Shown piece after piece: positions 10,601 through 19,266 of a stretch of 42,704 nucleotides of DNA (positions within the stretch are counted from its first letter, which is position 1; each line of letters opens with the position of its first letter). Source of the DNA: Azoarcus sp. (GTDB taxonomy: Bacteria > Pseudomonadota > Gammaproteobacteria > Burkholderiales > Rhodocyclaceae); contig JAISCE010000028.1 of NCBI GenBank assembly GCA_031265765.1, positions 1-42,704 of the forward strand, read 5' to 3'. Both the position numbers and the translations under genes were made by a program. The notes under the pieces are model-generated. The model was not told where the DNA came from, did no database searches, and was given only the letters and a program-made list of their open reading frames with translations.

Positions 10601-10913
10601 ACAGCGCCGTCTCGATATATCGCGGCAATTGGGTGGCGAGAAAAACCATTACGCTGCAAAAAGCAAAAAGATTGGCGGCCTGATAATGGCTGTCGCTGTA
10701 CTTATTTTTCAGCAAGATACGTATCCGCCGCATCGTAAAAATGATGACCAGTGACATCACCAAGGGGAGGCACATCAAAACCATCAAGATAGAGTAGACG
10801 CCGGACTCGGCAGCCCGCTCCAGGTTCGGCAACATGATGGCGAGCATACAGAACAGCGCCATCATGGCCGACCAGCGGAAGTAATCGTTACCACTGCCGA
10901 TCTTGATGTTCAT
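7692..10913 (-). CDS. Hybrid sensor histidine kinase (7-8 TM, PAS, HisKA, HATPase, pseudo-REC, REC, Hpt)
   Basis: A 1073-residue membrane sensor. Residues about 14-232 hold seven or eight hydrophobic helices with no large loop. A PAS-like segment follows (about 245-355), then HisKA with [18 protein letters not shown] (phospho-His 377). The ATPase domain shows [16 protein letters not shown] (526-531) and GTGLGL (556-561). Residues about 608-720 look like a receiver fold without the acidic pocket ([18 protein letters not shown]). A full receiver follows at about 735-855 (DD 741-742, phospho-Asp 785, Thr 817, Lys 839). An Hpt domain has His 935 in [13 protein letters not shown]. The architecture resembles RpfC and BarA-type relays. 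It lies two bases downstream of the lipid kinase gene, in one operon with an RpfG-like protein. The signal is unknown; a membrane lipid or fatty-acid cue is my inference from context. Confidence 0.9.
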   Translation of the reverse strand: MNIKIGSGNDYFRWSAMMALFCMLAIMLPNLERAAESGVYSILMVLMCLPLVMSLVIIFTMRRIRILLKNKYSDSHYQAANLFAFCSVMVFLATQLPRYIETALWNQALFLIVICLLLVIVMMFSMSFIANIEAMSYAVPLLVFLTFTASSIYLGGLSCYLGACICLTGIAATYCRYKSLLFFIITETVVVSFLVLSGMPLLGESLGLEHMAMEWEFGIFAFFLFLMLARTASNRNSRSAKTESVFVSFMATTPNIVAMVDRMNCVTHLSEPMAKLAHIESAELAVGRPLADLFHWMNMKLMISDIFESDGYYENTVEVGEDGESRHFRVISDLLGDESDRCGRFVDISDVTPLVEARLEAERANRSKSAFLAKMSHEIRTPMNAVIGMSELILREDISHAVRSYAADIKQAGTNLLALVDDILDFSKIESGKLECVNAEYDLGSLLNDVITIIRMRLLEKPVRFSVYVDSNLPGMLVGDEMRIRQILLNLLSNAAKYTRKGHVFLTIDGRRTESGGVDLRCEVRDTGIGIREEDMDKLFGDFVQIDSVKNRGIKGTGLGLAITRNLSRMMGGDITVESVYGEGSVFTVTLSQGIREYRRFAEALEPEKKSVLVYEPNRRYVDCIVSAVRNLGVACERVRTHEELAAALAFRDYAFVFIPRYLMAEVIAEGARHASSAVPVIFDAEPGEQMPGNVRALIMPTYAPAIANILNGLPDAKHYAHIAENGIRFILPEVRVLIVDDLATNLRVAQGLMAIYELQIDCAASGHEAIGLASRQHYDIIFMDHMMPGMDGVEAVRVIRNIEDEHFKKVPIIALTANAVAGVREMFLENGFNDFLSKPIEIARLDAILSHWIPKEKRRDAPPAVKTKTQAGKTAQLPKIEGVDIAAGLSQVGGSEERYRSLLDVFRQDAEQRLALLDAPVLSGDLKAFTTDVHALKSALANIGANALSKSAALLESAGHRGDGAFIRQNLEQFRIGLGNLNSWIDKALAEARSCNTTENEDRDVAGSEQEVLALARLKAALETGDLDGMDIALSTLQSLPLAAGRREAVSKLIGLVLVSEFEKALDVLNVM

Positions 10914-10915
10914 TT

Positions 10916-11923
10916 CTACCCTCCCTGGCCGACTTCATTCATCGCGCAACCTGGCGCAATGATACGAACAGCGCCCGGTTTTATTTCCACCGTGACGTAT
11001 TTATCGTAAAAAACCTCGCCGTCCAAATCAAGCATCAAAGGACTATCGGAAATCACAAAAACCTTTTTTGCGTGCTGATGTGAGAACAAATCCGGATGTT
11101 CGGCATGTTTACCGCGCATGTAGTGCAGCATCATCCGGAACACGCTCAACATGCCCGCATTGCCGCTGCACAAGACATCCAGCTGGCCATCGGACGGCAC
11201 GGCTTCCGGAACGATGGCCCTGTTGCCCGAATGCATCGGCGTGTTGGCGATGTTGATGATGGCATGCGCCCCGCTCCAGTCCTCGCCATCCACCCACATC
11301 CGGTAACTCTGCTTGAAGACCGCGCGGTTCATGAGCATTCCGAGATAATTGAAATAGACATTCATCGCACAAAAGAGATCGGGCATGTAGTGGCGCAGAA
11401 ATCCATGGCGGCTCTTCAGTATCCTGGAACTGACGTTCGTCAAGGACTCCAATCCGATCAAGCAATAACTCAACGCATAATTACTGCCGCAGTACAACGC
11501 ATCCGTCGGCACGGAAGCAGCGCCCGTCTGCGCTTTCAGGGAACGAAAGATATTCTTGTCATTTTGCCCGAAGGTACGGTAAAAGCTATTTTCCATGCCA
11601 TAGGGGATGGTGCCCAGTTCTGTATTCGGCAAACCCACAACGCCGTTCAGGCAGTCGAACAGGATGCCATCGCCTCCTACGGCATATACCCGCAGCGGCA
11701 CGCCGCGTGGAACGGCCCCCGCGAACCGGCGGATTGCGCCGATGGCATCGCGGGGAAATCGTGAAATATGTACGGCATATTCCGGAGAAACCCCATCCGC
11801 TTCGCCCTGCGCCTTGAAAAAATGGTGTATCCCTGCCACGATTTCATCCATATCCCGATGGCTGTAGAAACACACCGGATTGACGACGAAAAAGTGTCTT
11901 GTTCTGGGCAGGCTTGCTGGCAT
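10916..11923 (-). CDS. Diacylglycerol-kinase-family lipid kinase, atypical nucleotide motif
   Basis: A predicted soluble or peripheral lipid kinase of 335 residues from the DAGK catalytic family, which phosphorylates diacylglycerol or sphingosine-like lipids. Evidence: VVNPVCFY near the N-terminus (degenerate NPxSG), [32 protein letters not shown] (GGDG at 83-86) and [15 protein letters not shown] (usual form GTGNDFAR). Late on come [19 protein letters not shown] and [10 protein letters not shown], which match the family's conserved C-terminal sheet. The usual Thr of GGDGT is Ile here. I prefer the ATG at 11923, with GGAG nine bases upstream; another in-frame ATG lies at 11938. The gene sits between an HD-GYP regulator and a hybrid kinase. 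The closest motif style I recall is from Clostridia-like proteins, which would fit transfer, but that is memory and not a search. Confidence 0.8.
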   Translation of the reverse strand: MPASLPRTRHFFVVNPVCFYSHRDMDEIVAGIHHFFKAQGEADGVSPEYAVHISRFPRDAIGAIRRFAGAVPRGVPLRVYAVGGDGILFDCLNGVVGLPNTELGTIPYGMENSFYRTFGQNDKNIFRSLKAQTGAASVPTDALYCGSNYALSYCLIGLESLTNVSSRILKSRHGFLRHYMPDLFCAMNVYFNYLGMLMNRAVFKQSYRMWVDGEDWSGAHAIINIANTPMHSGNRAIVPEAVPSDGQLDVLCSGNAGMLSVFRMMLHYMRGKHAEHPDLFSHQHAKKVFVISDSPLMLDLDGEVFYDKYVTVEIKPGAVRIIAPGCAMNEVGQGG

Positions 11924-11980
11924 AGTTGTTTTCTCCATTTTTGTCGTAAAACTAACTCCGGTTTCTTGCTCGGTATTTCA

Positions 11981-13060
11981 TCAACATAGCGCGTGCAATT
12001 GTTCCGAACACTTTTCAAACAATTCGACCAGTATCGGATCGAAATGCGTTCCTTTGCCTTGCCGGATGATCTCAACAGAGGACTCATGATCGAACGCTTT
12101 TTTATAAGGGCGTACCGATGTCAATGCCTCGTAGACATCGACAATTGCCATCAAGCGCCCCAAGAGCGGGATTTCCGTACCGGCAATTCCATTAGGATAA
12201 CCGGAGCCGTCCCATCTCTCATGATGATATTTGGCAAAAATCTTGGCATGGCGCAAAAAGAGGCTATCCTCCTCATCTTCTTCGAGCCTCTCGATAAAAC
12301 TGACGCCGAAGTCGACATGATTTTTCATTTCTCGGAATTCCTCATCGGTCAACTTACCGGGCTTTTTAAGGATACTGTCTCGAATGGCAATTTTGCCAAC
12401 ATCATGCAATTGCGAGGATTGAAGCAGCAGATCCGGATCCCAACCAGCCGTTTGATCCTGGTAAAAATCCATCTCCATCATGGCGGACAAAAGCACTCTC
12501 AAACATTGCTGGGTACGCTCGATATGATTGCCCGTGGCAGTATCGCGTCCTTCCACCATTTCCGCCATTGCCTGCAATACCTTATTCTGCAACTTGAAAA
12601 CAGTGCGCGTTTTGGCTGCCACCATCTCCTGAAGGTTATCGTTGTAATCTTGCAGTGTCTTTTTCTGGGATTCCAACAACAAATGCAGTTCCACCCGCTT
12701 TTTCAGAAGCGATGCGGAAAAAGGTTTGGCAATATAATCGACCGCCCCCAGACTCAGCCCCATGAGTTCGCTCTTGTCATCATTCATGGCGGTAAGGAAA
12801 ACAACCGGTATATCCCTGGTTCTGGAGTCTTCCTTCAATATTTTGATGGCATCGTAACCGTTCATTTCAGGCATATCGACATCCAGCAGGATCAAGCATG
12901 GATTATATCTATTGAGCATCTCAAACATTTTGGATGCGGATGGTACGGTCAATACCCTGTAGACGCACGACAAGGCTTCCTTTCCCACCATCAGGTTGGC
13001 CAGATTGTCATCGACCAACATAATCAATTTGCGGCTATCCACAATGTTGTTATCACCCAT
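11981..13060 (-). CDS. Response regulator with HD-GYP phosphodiesterase domain (RpfG-like)
   Basis: A two-domain protein of 359 residues. The receiver (about 10-125) has DD at 17-18, phospho-Asp 60 in LILLDVDMPEMNG and Lys 112. A coiled linker follows. The HD-GYP domain has HD at 219-220 (QLHDVGKIAI), HH at 279-280 (KYHHERWDGSGYPNG) and GYP at 287-289. HD-GYP proteins of this layout hydrolyse c-di-GMP when activated by a partner kinase. Metal ligands appear complete, so activity is likely. I chose the ATG at 13060 because GGAG lies six bases upstream; an ATG at 13072 has none. This is the first gene of the signalling operon, followed after 57 bases by the lipid kinase. The local base composition is lower in GC than the flanks (28 of 60 G+C in 12301-12360). 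Confidence 0.9.
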   Translation of the reverse strand: MGDNNIVDSRKLIMLVDDNLANLMVGKEALSCVYRVLTVPSASKMFEMLNRYNPCLILLDVDMPEMNGYDAIKILKEDSRTRDIPVVFLTAMNDDKSELMGLSLGAVDYIAKPFSASLLKKRVELHLLLESQKKTLQDYNDNLQEMVAAKTRTVFKLQNKVLQAMAEMVEGRDTATGNHIERTQQCLRVLLSAMMEMDFYQDQTAGWDPDLLLQSSQLHDVGKIAIRDSILKKPGKLTDEEFREMKNHVDFGVSFIERLEEDEEDSLFLRHAKIFAKYHHERWDGSGYPNGIAGTEIPLLGRLMAIVDVYEALTSVRPYKKAFDHESSVEIIRQGKGTHFDPILVELFEKCSEQLHALC

Positions 13061-13132
13061 TTTCGTCTCCATGACGGTAAGGACTTGAATCCATGATAGC
13101 GCATTGACATTATCATGTTTATTGTGGATGTC

Positions 13133-13161
13133 ACTATATCGAGCCGTATAAAATCACACAA
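13133..13161 (-). promoter_or_regulatory. Predicted sigma70 promoter of the signalling operon
   Basis: On the minus strand TTGTGT (13156-13161) and TATAGT (13133-13138) are separated by exactly 17 bases, about 70 bases before the HD-GYP start. The -10 matches 5 of 6 consensus positions, the -35 only 3 of 6. The whole spacer 13061-13299 is AT-rich and holds no gene. Confidence 0.4.
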
Positions 13162-13299
13162 TAATTCAATTAATAGCTTGGCGGGAATTCTATAAATCGT
13201 ATTAACACTTCCAAAATGCAAAATTCACGGAATACGGAAAGTACCAACGACCGCGCCTGCATCACGGCGCAAATAAACCCTGGCTCGATGGGCCGGTAT

Positions 13300-15045
13300 T
13301 CATGCTTTTTTCCTCACCAGCACATCCTGCATGACGAGATATTGCAGGTCGGAACCATGGAACATCTCCAGCGCATCGGCCGGTGAGCAAATCATCGGCT
13401 CGCCTCTCCGGTTGAGCGAAGTGTTGAGCACCACGCCATTTCCCGTGAGCTTTTCCAATTCCAGCATCAGGTCGTAATAACGCGGATTGAATTCGCGGCG
13501 CAGAACCTGGGCGCGAGAGGTGCCGTCTTCATGAACGACCTCCGGCACGCGGGTCTTCCATTCGTCATTGACCTCGAAGGTGAAGGTCATGAAGGGGGCG
13601 GGATGGCTGGTTCCGAACATTCGGGGGCCGACGGTGTCGAGCATCGAAGGGCAAAAAGGCCGCCAGCGTTCGCGGAATTTGATTTGCGCATTGATCCGGT
13701 CGGCTACGCCCGGCACACTCGGACAGCCGAGGATGGAGCGGTTGCCCAGGGCGCGCGGGCCGAATTCCATGCGGCCCTGGAACCAGGCGACCGGGTTGCC
13801 TTCCGCGAGGATTCTGGCGACGCGCCCCGGTACGTCGTCGATTTTTTGCCAGTCCAGTTCGATGCCCTGCCGCGCCTCAAAGCGGGCGATGGCAGCGACG
13901 ACCTCTTCGTTTGAGTATTCGGGGCCGAGATAGACATGTTCCATCTTCTCCACTTCCACGCCCCGCTGCCGCGAAACCCAGGCCGCCGCGCCGACCGCCG
14001 TGCCCGCGTCGGAGGCGGCGGGCTGGACGAAAAGCTCTTTCACGTCAGGACGGGCGATGATTTTCTGGTTGAGCTTCACGTTCAGGGCACAGCCGCCCGC
14101 GAAGGCAAGCTTGCCGGTCTCGCGAAGAATGTCGCCAAGGTAATGGTCGATCATCTCCAGCGACAGTTTCTCGAATAACGCCTGCATGCTGGCAGCGTAG
14201 TGAATATAGGGTTTATCGGCCACGTCGCCCTTACGCCTGGGACCGAGCCATTCCACGAGTTGGGGCGAAAAGTAATAGCCTTTACCTTTTTCCTTGTAGC
14301 GTTTGAGGCCGATCACGTTGGCGTAGCGGGTATCGACGACGAGTTCGCCGTTCTCGAATTTCGCCAGCCGGGAGAAGTCGTGCCGCGACGGATCGCCATA
14401 CGGCGCCATGCCCATGACCTTGAATTCGCCGTCGAGCATGTCGAAACCCAGGTATTCGGTAAGCGCGCCATAGAGGCCGCCCAGGGATTCCGGATCGTAG
14501 AACTCCTTGATTTTGTGGATTTCTCCGTTTTCGCCCCAACCGAAAAAGGTCGTGGCGTACTCGCCCTTGCCGTCGATGCCGAGGATGGCGGTCTTCTCGG
14601 TGAAGCCGGAGCACAGATAGGCGCTGGCGGCATGCGCGAGGTGATGCTCCACCGGCTGGATTTTCGTTTTCCCAAGGTCGAACCCAAGCTGGACCAGGCA
14701 CCATTCGATGCGTTTTTTATAGCGGCGAAAACGCCGATTGCCGTTCAGGATGGCATCCAGCGCCCGGTCGGGCGCATAGGCATAGCGACGGGCGTAATGC
14801 CAGCGCGCAGGGCCGAAAAGGCTCACCGGCGCGAAGGGTATGGCAACGACATCGACATCGGCGGGTTTCGCGCCGGCCTGGGCGAGACAGAATTTCGCGG
14901 CTTCGTAGGGCATGCGGTTCTTGGCGTGCTTGTCGCGCACGAAGCGTTCTTCTTCGGCGGCGGCAACGAGCTTGCCGTCGATGTAAAGGGCGGCGGACGG
15001 GTCATGGCTGACTGCGCCGGAGAGGCCGAGTATGGTCAGGGGCAC
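13300..15045 (-). CDS. Carbamoyltransferase, NodU/TobZ type
   Basis: Enzymes of this family make carbamoyl-adenylate from carbamoyl phosphate and ATP and transfer the carbamoyl group to a hydroxyl, commonly on a sugar. The 581-residue protein has the N-terminal Kae1-like domain (ILGLSGAVSHDPSAALYIDG; metal site EHHLAHAASAY with His 134, 135, 138; GGCALNVKLN) and the C-terminal domain (FQGRMEFGPRALGNRSIL; KFRERWRPFCPSM; NTSLNRRGEPM). The open frame runs far upstream into the divergent epimerase, but homology starts at a GTG at 15045 with GAGG six bases before it. Next to surface-glycan genes, it may carbamoylate a sugar of the O-antigen or exopolysaccharide; this is inference. Confidence 0.9.
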   Translation of the reverse strand: MPLTILGLSGAVSHDPSAALYIDGKLVAAAEEERFVRDKHAKNRMPYEAAKFCLAQAGAKPADVDVVAIPFAPVSLFGPARWHYARRYAYAPDRALDAILNGNRRFRRYKKRIEWCLVQLGFDLGKTKIQPVEHHLAHAASAYLCSGFTEKTAILGIDGKGEYATTFFGWGENGEIHKIKEFYDPESLGGLYGALTEYLGFDMLDGEFKVMGMAPYGDPSRHDFSRLAKFENGELVVDTRYANVIGLKRYKEKGKGYYFSPQLVEWLGPRRKGDVADKPYIHYAASMQALFEKLSLEMIDHYLGDILRETGKLAFAGGCALNVKLNQKIIARPDVKELFVQPAASDAGTAVGAAAWVSRQRGVEVEKMEHVYLGPEYSNEEVVAAIARFEARQGIELDWQKIDDVPGRVARILAEGNPVAWFQGRMEFGPRALGNRSILGCPSVPGVADRINAQIKFRERWRPFCPSMLDTVGPRMFGTSHPAPFMTFTFEVNDEWKTRVPEVVHEDGTSRAQVLRREFNPRYYDLMLELEKLTGNGVVLNTSLNRRGEPMICSPADALEMFHGSDLQYLVMQDVLVRKKA

Positions 15046-15060
15046 GGGGAACCTCGATAT

Positions 15061-15196
15061 ACGGAAACGGAATACCCGATGCCTGAATTGGCGGCGGGCC
15101 GGATGAAAGCGGATTATACTGGCCCAGGGCGCGGACTTTCGGCGCAGCCTCGCTCGCGGCACGGCCCTGAAGCAATTTTCGGGTATCCGTTTCCGT
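15061..15196. repeat. Inverted repeat in the carbamoyltransferase/epimerase divergent spacer
   Basis: ACGGAAACGGAATACCCG (15061-15078) is mirrored by CGGGTATCCGTTTCCGT (15180-15196); the arms pair over 17 positions with a single extra A on the left. They are separated by 101 bases. The element fills much of the 255-base spacer between the two divergent starts (15045 and 15301). No gene is visible inside. It could be paired binding sites for a regulator or the ends of a small inactive mobile element. Confidence 0.5.
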
Positions 15197-15300
15197 GGCA
15201 ATGGTCTTTTTGCGGCGAAGTTTGTAGCATGTCCCGATTCCTTCCACTCAAATAGCCGTCCCATTCCAGGACGCTTTCCCATGTGTACCGTGTTCCGCCC

Positions 15301-16263
15301 ATGAGCATGATCCTTCTTACCGGCGCCAGCGGTTTCATCGGCCGGGCGCTGGCGGCGCGGCTCCTTGCGGACGGCCATCGCCTGCGGCTGGCGCTCCGGT
15401 CGCCGCCGCCCAAGGACTTGCCCAGCGTCGGCGTCTTTCATTTCACCGGCCTCGACGGCGGCACGGACTGGTCGGGCGCGCTTGCCGGTATCGAAACCGT
15501 CGTCCACTGTGCGGGCCGCGCGCACATCATGAAAGAAACCGCCGCCGATCCTCTCGGGGAGTTCCGCCGCTGCAATGTCGACGGCAGCGCGCGTCTGGCC
15601 GGCCAGGCGGCGCGGGCCGATGTGCGGCGGTTCGTCTTCGTGAGCACGGCCAAGGTCTGGGGCGAACAGACCCCGCCCGGCCAGCCTTTCACCGTCGATA
15701 CCGTCCCCGCGCCCGCCGATCCCTATGCCGTCTCCAAACTCGAAGCCGAACGCGCCGTCGCCGCATCGGGCGCGGATAGCGGCATGGAAACCGTCATCGT
15801 CCGCCCGCCGCTGGTTTACGGCCCGGGCGTCAAGGCCAACTTCCTGCGCCTGATGCAATGGATCGCACGCGGCCGGCCCATACCGCTGGTCGACACCGGC
15901 AGCCGCCGCAGCCTGGTTGCACGCGACAATCTCGTCGATCTGCTGGCGCGCTGCGTCAACCACCCTCTCGCCGCCAATCAAATCCTGCCCGTGAGCGACG
16001 GCGAGGATTTGCCGATGCCGGCCTTGCTGCGGCAACTCGGCGAGGCGCTCGGAAAACCGGCGCGGACGATCCGCGCGCCCGCCTGGCTGCTGAAAGGCGG
16101 CGCGCGTCTGCTCGGGCGGCAAGCGATGGCCGACCGCCTGTGCGCGTCGCTACAGATCGACATCGGCCACACCCGCCGCCTGCTCGACTGGTCGCCGCCG
16201 CTTTCGATCGGTGAAGCACTGGCGCAAACGGCGGCGGATTTTCTCGCCCATTCCCAGGGCTGA
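15301..16263 (+). CDS. NAD-dependent epimerase/dehydratase (extended SDR)
   Basis: A 320-residue nucleotide-sugar enzyme of the extended short-chain dehydrogenase family. It opens with ILLTGASGFIGRALAARLL (TGxxGxxG at 7-14). It has VVHCAGRAH, VFVSTAKVWGE (Ser/Thr 115-116), the catalytic PYAVSKLEAE pair Tyr 142 and Lys 146, and VRPPLVYGPGVKANFL. Proteins of this type usually precede a WecA-like transferase in O-antigen clusters and make or reduce the sugar used to start the repeat unit. The ATG at 15301 lacks a clear ribosome-binding site; an ATG at 15307 is also possible. The next gene starts 38 bases downstream. The exact substrate cannot be told. Confidence 0.85.
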   Translation: MSMILLTGASGFIGRALAARLLADGHRLRLALRSPPPKDLPSVGVFHFTGLDGGTDWSGALAGIETVVHCAGRAHIMKETAADPLGEFRRCNVDGSARLAGQAARADVRRFVFVSTAKVWGEQTPPGQPFTVDTVPAPADPYAVSKLEAERAVAASGADSGMETVIVRPPLVYGPGVKANFLRLMQWIARGRPIPLVDTGSRRSLVARDNLVDLLARCVNHPLAANQILPVSDGEDLPMPALLRQLGEALGKPARTIRAPAWLLKGGARLLGRQAMADRLCASLQIDIGHTRRLLDWSPPLSIGEALAQTAADFLAHSQG

Positions 16264-16301
16264 CCTGCCAGGGCATGGAAATCGCGCAATGTGGAGCATT
16301 C

Positions 16302-17291
16302 ATGCAATGGTGGTGGCTTGCAGCGACGGCGGCGGCTTCGCTCGCGCTCACCGCGTTGTTGCGCCGCTACGCCTTGCGCCGGCATTTGCTCGACCTTCCC
16401 AATGCGCGCAGTTCACACACGAGACCGACGCCGCGCGGCGGCGGCCTTGCCATCGCGGCAAGTTTCGCCACCGCGCTGGCCGTGGCCGGGTACGCGGGGC
16501 TGCTGCCGATGCCGTTGGTCCAGGCGTCGATATTCGCGGGGGGAATCGTCGCCATCGCCGGCTTTGCCGACGATCACGGCCACATTGCCGCGCGCTGGCG
16601 TCTATTGGCGCATTTCGCCGCCGCGGGCGCGGCCCTGTCCATCCTGCCGGAAATACCCGCGCCCGCCGGCGCTTCCATATCGAATGGCCTGCCGGCGCTC
16701 GCCGTCCTGGGCGAAGCGTTTTATCTGGTATGGATGCTCAACCTCTACAACTTCATGGACGGCATAGACGGCATCGCCGCAACCGAAGCCATTTGCGTCT
16801 GTCTGGGCGGCGCGATGCTTTTCCTGCTTGGCGGCGCCCCCTGTCTTGCCGTCGCCCCGCTCCTGCTCGCGGCGGCGGCTGCCGGGTTTCTTTACTGGAA
16901 CTGGCCGCCCGCACGGATTTTCATGGGCGACGGCGGCAGCGGTTTTCTCGGCTTCATCCTCGGCCTCCTGTCGCTGCAAGCGCCCGCGCTTTTCTGGCAT
17001 TGGACAATCCTGCTCGCGGTCTTCATCTGCGACGCCAGCCTGACCCTTGCGCGCCGCGCCCTTGCCGGGCAAAAACTCCACGAAGCGCACCGCAGCCATG
17101 CCTACCAGCACGCCGCGCAACATTGGGGACATTTGCCTGTCTCACTGGCAACGGCGGCAATCAACCTGTTCTGGCTGCTGCCGCTGGCGCTCGCCGCCGT
17201 CCTGGGTTGGCTTCCCCTTCCCGCAGCCATGCTGGCCGCCTATATTCCGCTGCTCGCGCTCGCAGGATATCTGCGCGCGGGGAAAGCCTGA
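16302..17291 (+). CDS. Polyprenyl-phosphate glycosyl-1-phosphate transferase (WecA/WbpL-like, GT4)
   Basis: A membrane enzyme of 329 residues that would move a sugar-1-phosphate from its UDP carrier onto undecaprenyl phosphate, the first step of a lipid-linked glycan. It is mostly hydrophobic helices and shows each family motif in order: PTPRGGGLAI (42-51), GFADD (87-91, metal-binding Asp pair), NLYNFMDGIDGIA (147-159), FMGDGGSGFLG (207-217) and the cytoplasmic HRSHAYQH (263-270). GGAG lies five bases before the ATG at 16302, which decides it over an ATG 27 bases upstream. It lies between the epimerase and a WbpM-like dehydratase, the usual layout for making and loading an N-acetylated deoxysugar. 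Confidence 0.92.
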   Translation: MQWWWLAATAAASLALTALLRRYALRRHLLDLPNARSSHTRPTPRGGGLAIAASFATALAVAGYAGLLPMPLVQASIFAGGIVAIAGFADDHGHIAARWRLLAHFAAAGAALSILPEIPAPAGASISNGLPALAVLGEAFYLVWMLNLYNFMDGIDGIAATEAICVCLGGAMLFLLGGAPCLAVAPLLLAAAAAGFLYWNWPPARIFMGDGGSGFLGFILGLLSLQAPALFWHWTILLAVFICDASLTLARRALAGQKLHEAHRSHAYQHAAQHWGHLPVSLATAAINLFWLLPLALAAVLGWLPLPAAMLAAYIPLLALAGYLRAGKA

Positions 17292-17328
17292 CCCGATACT
17301 CTCACCCACTCTCACGCATTCTCCAATC

Positions 17329-19233
17329 ATGACGATCCGAACCGCCCTGGTCATTCTTTTCGATCTCCTGGCCGTCATTGCCGCCTGGACGGGCGGCCTG
17401 CTGATCCGTTTCAACTTCACCCTGCCGACCGACCACGACTTCCGCTCCGGCGCGGGTAGCCACACGCTCGCCATTCTCGGCGTATTGATCGTCATCCATG
17501 CGCTGGCATGCCACTGGGCGGGGCTGTACCGCGGAATCTGGCGCTTCGCCAGCGTGCCCGATCTCCAGCGCGCTTTACGGGCGGTGGCCGTATCGGCTGT
17601 CGGATTGCTGGCAGTCAAGGCGCTTTACATCGGCCCCGGATCGGCACTGCCCCGCGCCATGCTGGTCACCTATCCGCTGCTGCTCGCCGTCATCATGTGC
17701 GCGGGCCGGCTGGCATGGCGAATGTGGAAAGAACATCGCCAATACGGCAAGACATCCAGCCTCGGCACGCCGGTGGTGGTGGTCGGCGCGGGCAGCGGCG
17801 GCGCCATGCTGGTCAACCAGCTCGGACGCAGCGCCAACTGGCGGGTCGTGGCGCTGCTCGACGACGACCGGAAAAAATGGGGGCTGGAACTCTCCGGCAT
17901 TCCAATCCTGGGCGGCATCGACATCCTGCCCGCCACACTGTTCGCCCGCCAGGTGGAGCATGTCATTCTCGCCATGCCCTCGGCCTCGCCCGCGGTCATC
18001 AAGCACGTCGCCAACGTCGCCATGGAGGCGGGCGCGAAAGTGTTCATCGTGCCGGGCATCGATGAACTGATGTGCGGCCGGGTTGAAATCGACGCCATGC
18101 GTCCGATCGATATCGAAGACCTGCTCGGACGCGAGCCGGTACGTATCGACACCGCCAAAGTACACCGATCGTTCGACGGACGCACGATCCTCATCACCGG
18201 CGCGGGCGGCTCCATCGGCGGCGAACTGTGCCGCCAACTCACTCGTTACGCGCCGAAAAGGCTGATCCTGCTGGAAACGGGCGAATTCGCGCTCTACTCG
18301 ATCGTGGAATGGCTCTCCCTGCACTGTCCGGAGACGGAAATCGTTCCGCTCATCGGCAACGTCCAGGAAGACAGGCGCAACGAAGAAATCTTCGCGGCCT
18401 GGCATCCGCAGATCGTTTTCCACGCCGCCGCGTATAAACACGTGCCGCTGATGGAAACCGGCAATGCATGGCAAGCGGTGCGCAACAACGTTTACGGCAC
18501 CCTTCAGATCGCCCGCTGCGCCCTGCGGCACAAAGCGGAACGCTTCGTAATGATTTCCACCGACAAAGCGGTCAACCCCGTCAACGTCATGGGCGCAAGC
18601 AAACGCCTGGCCGAAATGGTCTGCCAGGCGCTTGCGCCCGGCGACGGAACGCGCTTCGAGATCGTGCGCTTCGGCAACGTGCTCGGCAGCACCGGCAGCG
18701 TCATCCCCAAATTCCAAGCCCAGATCGCGCGCGGCGGCCCGGTAACGGTCACGCACCCGGAAATCACCCGTTACTTCATGTCCATCCCCGAAGCGGCGCA
18801 ACTGGTGCTCCAGGCCGCCGCTCAAGGGGAAAACGGAGAAATCTTCGTCCTCGACATGGGAAAACCGGTAAAAGTCGCCGATCTGGCGCACAACATGATC
18901 CGGCTTTCAGGCTATACCAAAGCGCAGATCGGCATCGCATTCACCGGATTGCGCCCCGGCGAAAAACTCTACGAAGAACTGTTGGCCGATGCTGAACAAA
19001 CGCTCCCGACGCCCCACCCCAAGCTACGGATCGCGCGCTCGCGCCCGGTCGCCCCCGGCTTGCTCGACGCCCTGCAAAGCTGGCTCGAACAACCCGGCCC
19101 GGTGGGCGACGAGACCGTCCGCCGCGGCATCCAGCGTTGGGTGAGCGAATATGTACCGGCACGGCGCGACGCCAATCCGGACGCGCTTGCGGCACCGGCA
19201 ACAGCGGATACCAGGACAGCGGCGGCGCGCTGA
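17329..19233 (+). CDS. Membrane nucleoside-diphosphate-sugar 4,6-dehydratase (WbpM/CapD/PglF-like)
   Basis: A 634-residue protein with about four N-terminal membrane helices (about 5-130). A first nucleotide fold contains VVVVGAGSGGAML (149-161), and a catalytic SDR domain starts at ILITGAGGSIGGEL (287-300). Active-site elements are ISTDKAVNPVNVMGASKR, with Met 421 and Lys 425. The usual SDR Tyr is replaced by Met, as is characteristic of the large UDP-GlcNAc 4,6-dehydratases. Later come RFGNVLGSTGSVIPKF and GLRPGEKLYEEL. I set the start at 17329 because membrane-helix homology begins there; the frame is open upstream inside the preceding gene. It probably feeds deoxy-amino sugars to the WbpL-like transferase. 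Confidence 0.92.
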   Translation: MTIRTALVILFDLLAVIAAWTGGLLIRFNFTLPTDHDFRSGAGSHTLAILGVLIVIHALACHWAGLYRGIWRFASVPDLQRALRAVAVSAVGLLAVKALYIGPGSALPRAMLVTYPLLLAVIMCAGRLAWRMWKEHRQYGKTSSLGTPVVVVGAGSGGAMLVNQLGRSANWRVVALLDDDRKKWGLELSGIPILGGIDILPATLFARQVEHVILAMPSASPAVIKHVANVAMEAGAKVFIVPGIDELMCGRVEIDAMRPIDIEDLLGREPVRIDTAKVHRSFDGRTILITGAGGSIGGELCRQLTRYAPKRLILLETGEFALYSIVEWLSLHCPETEIVPLIGNVQEDRRNEEIFAAWHPQIVFHAAAYKHVPLMETGNAWQAVRNNVYGTLQIARCALRHKAERFVMISTDKAVNPVNVMGASKRLAEMVCQALAPGDGTRFEIVRFGNVLGSTGSVIPKFQAQIARGGPVTVTHPEITRYFMSIPEAAQLVLQAAAQGENGEIFVLDMGKPVKVADLAHNMIRLSGYTKAQIGIAFTGLRPGEKLYEELLADAEQTLPTPHPKLRIARSRPVAPGLLDALQSWLEQPGPVGDETVRRGIQRWVSEYVPARRDANPDALAAPATADTRTAAAR

Positions 19234-19266
19234 GCTGGCCGGCGGCGTACATCCGGCGCGAAACAT

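Noticed and set aside
15046..16122. N-terminal extension of the carbamoyltransferase across the epimerase
   Set aside because: The frame happens to stay open; family homology starts at the GTG at 15045 with a good ribosome-binding site.
17575..18891. 438-residue open frame on - opposite the dehydratase
   Set aside because: Antisense shadow; low-complexity Asp/Arg/His composition.
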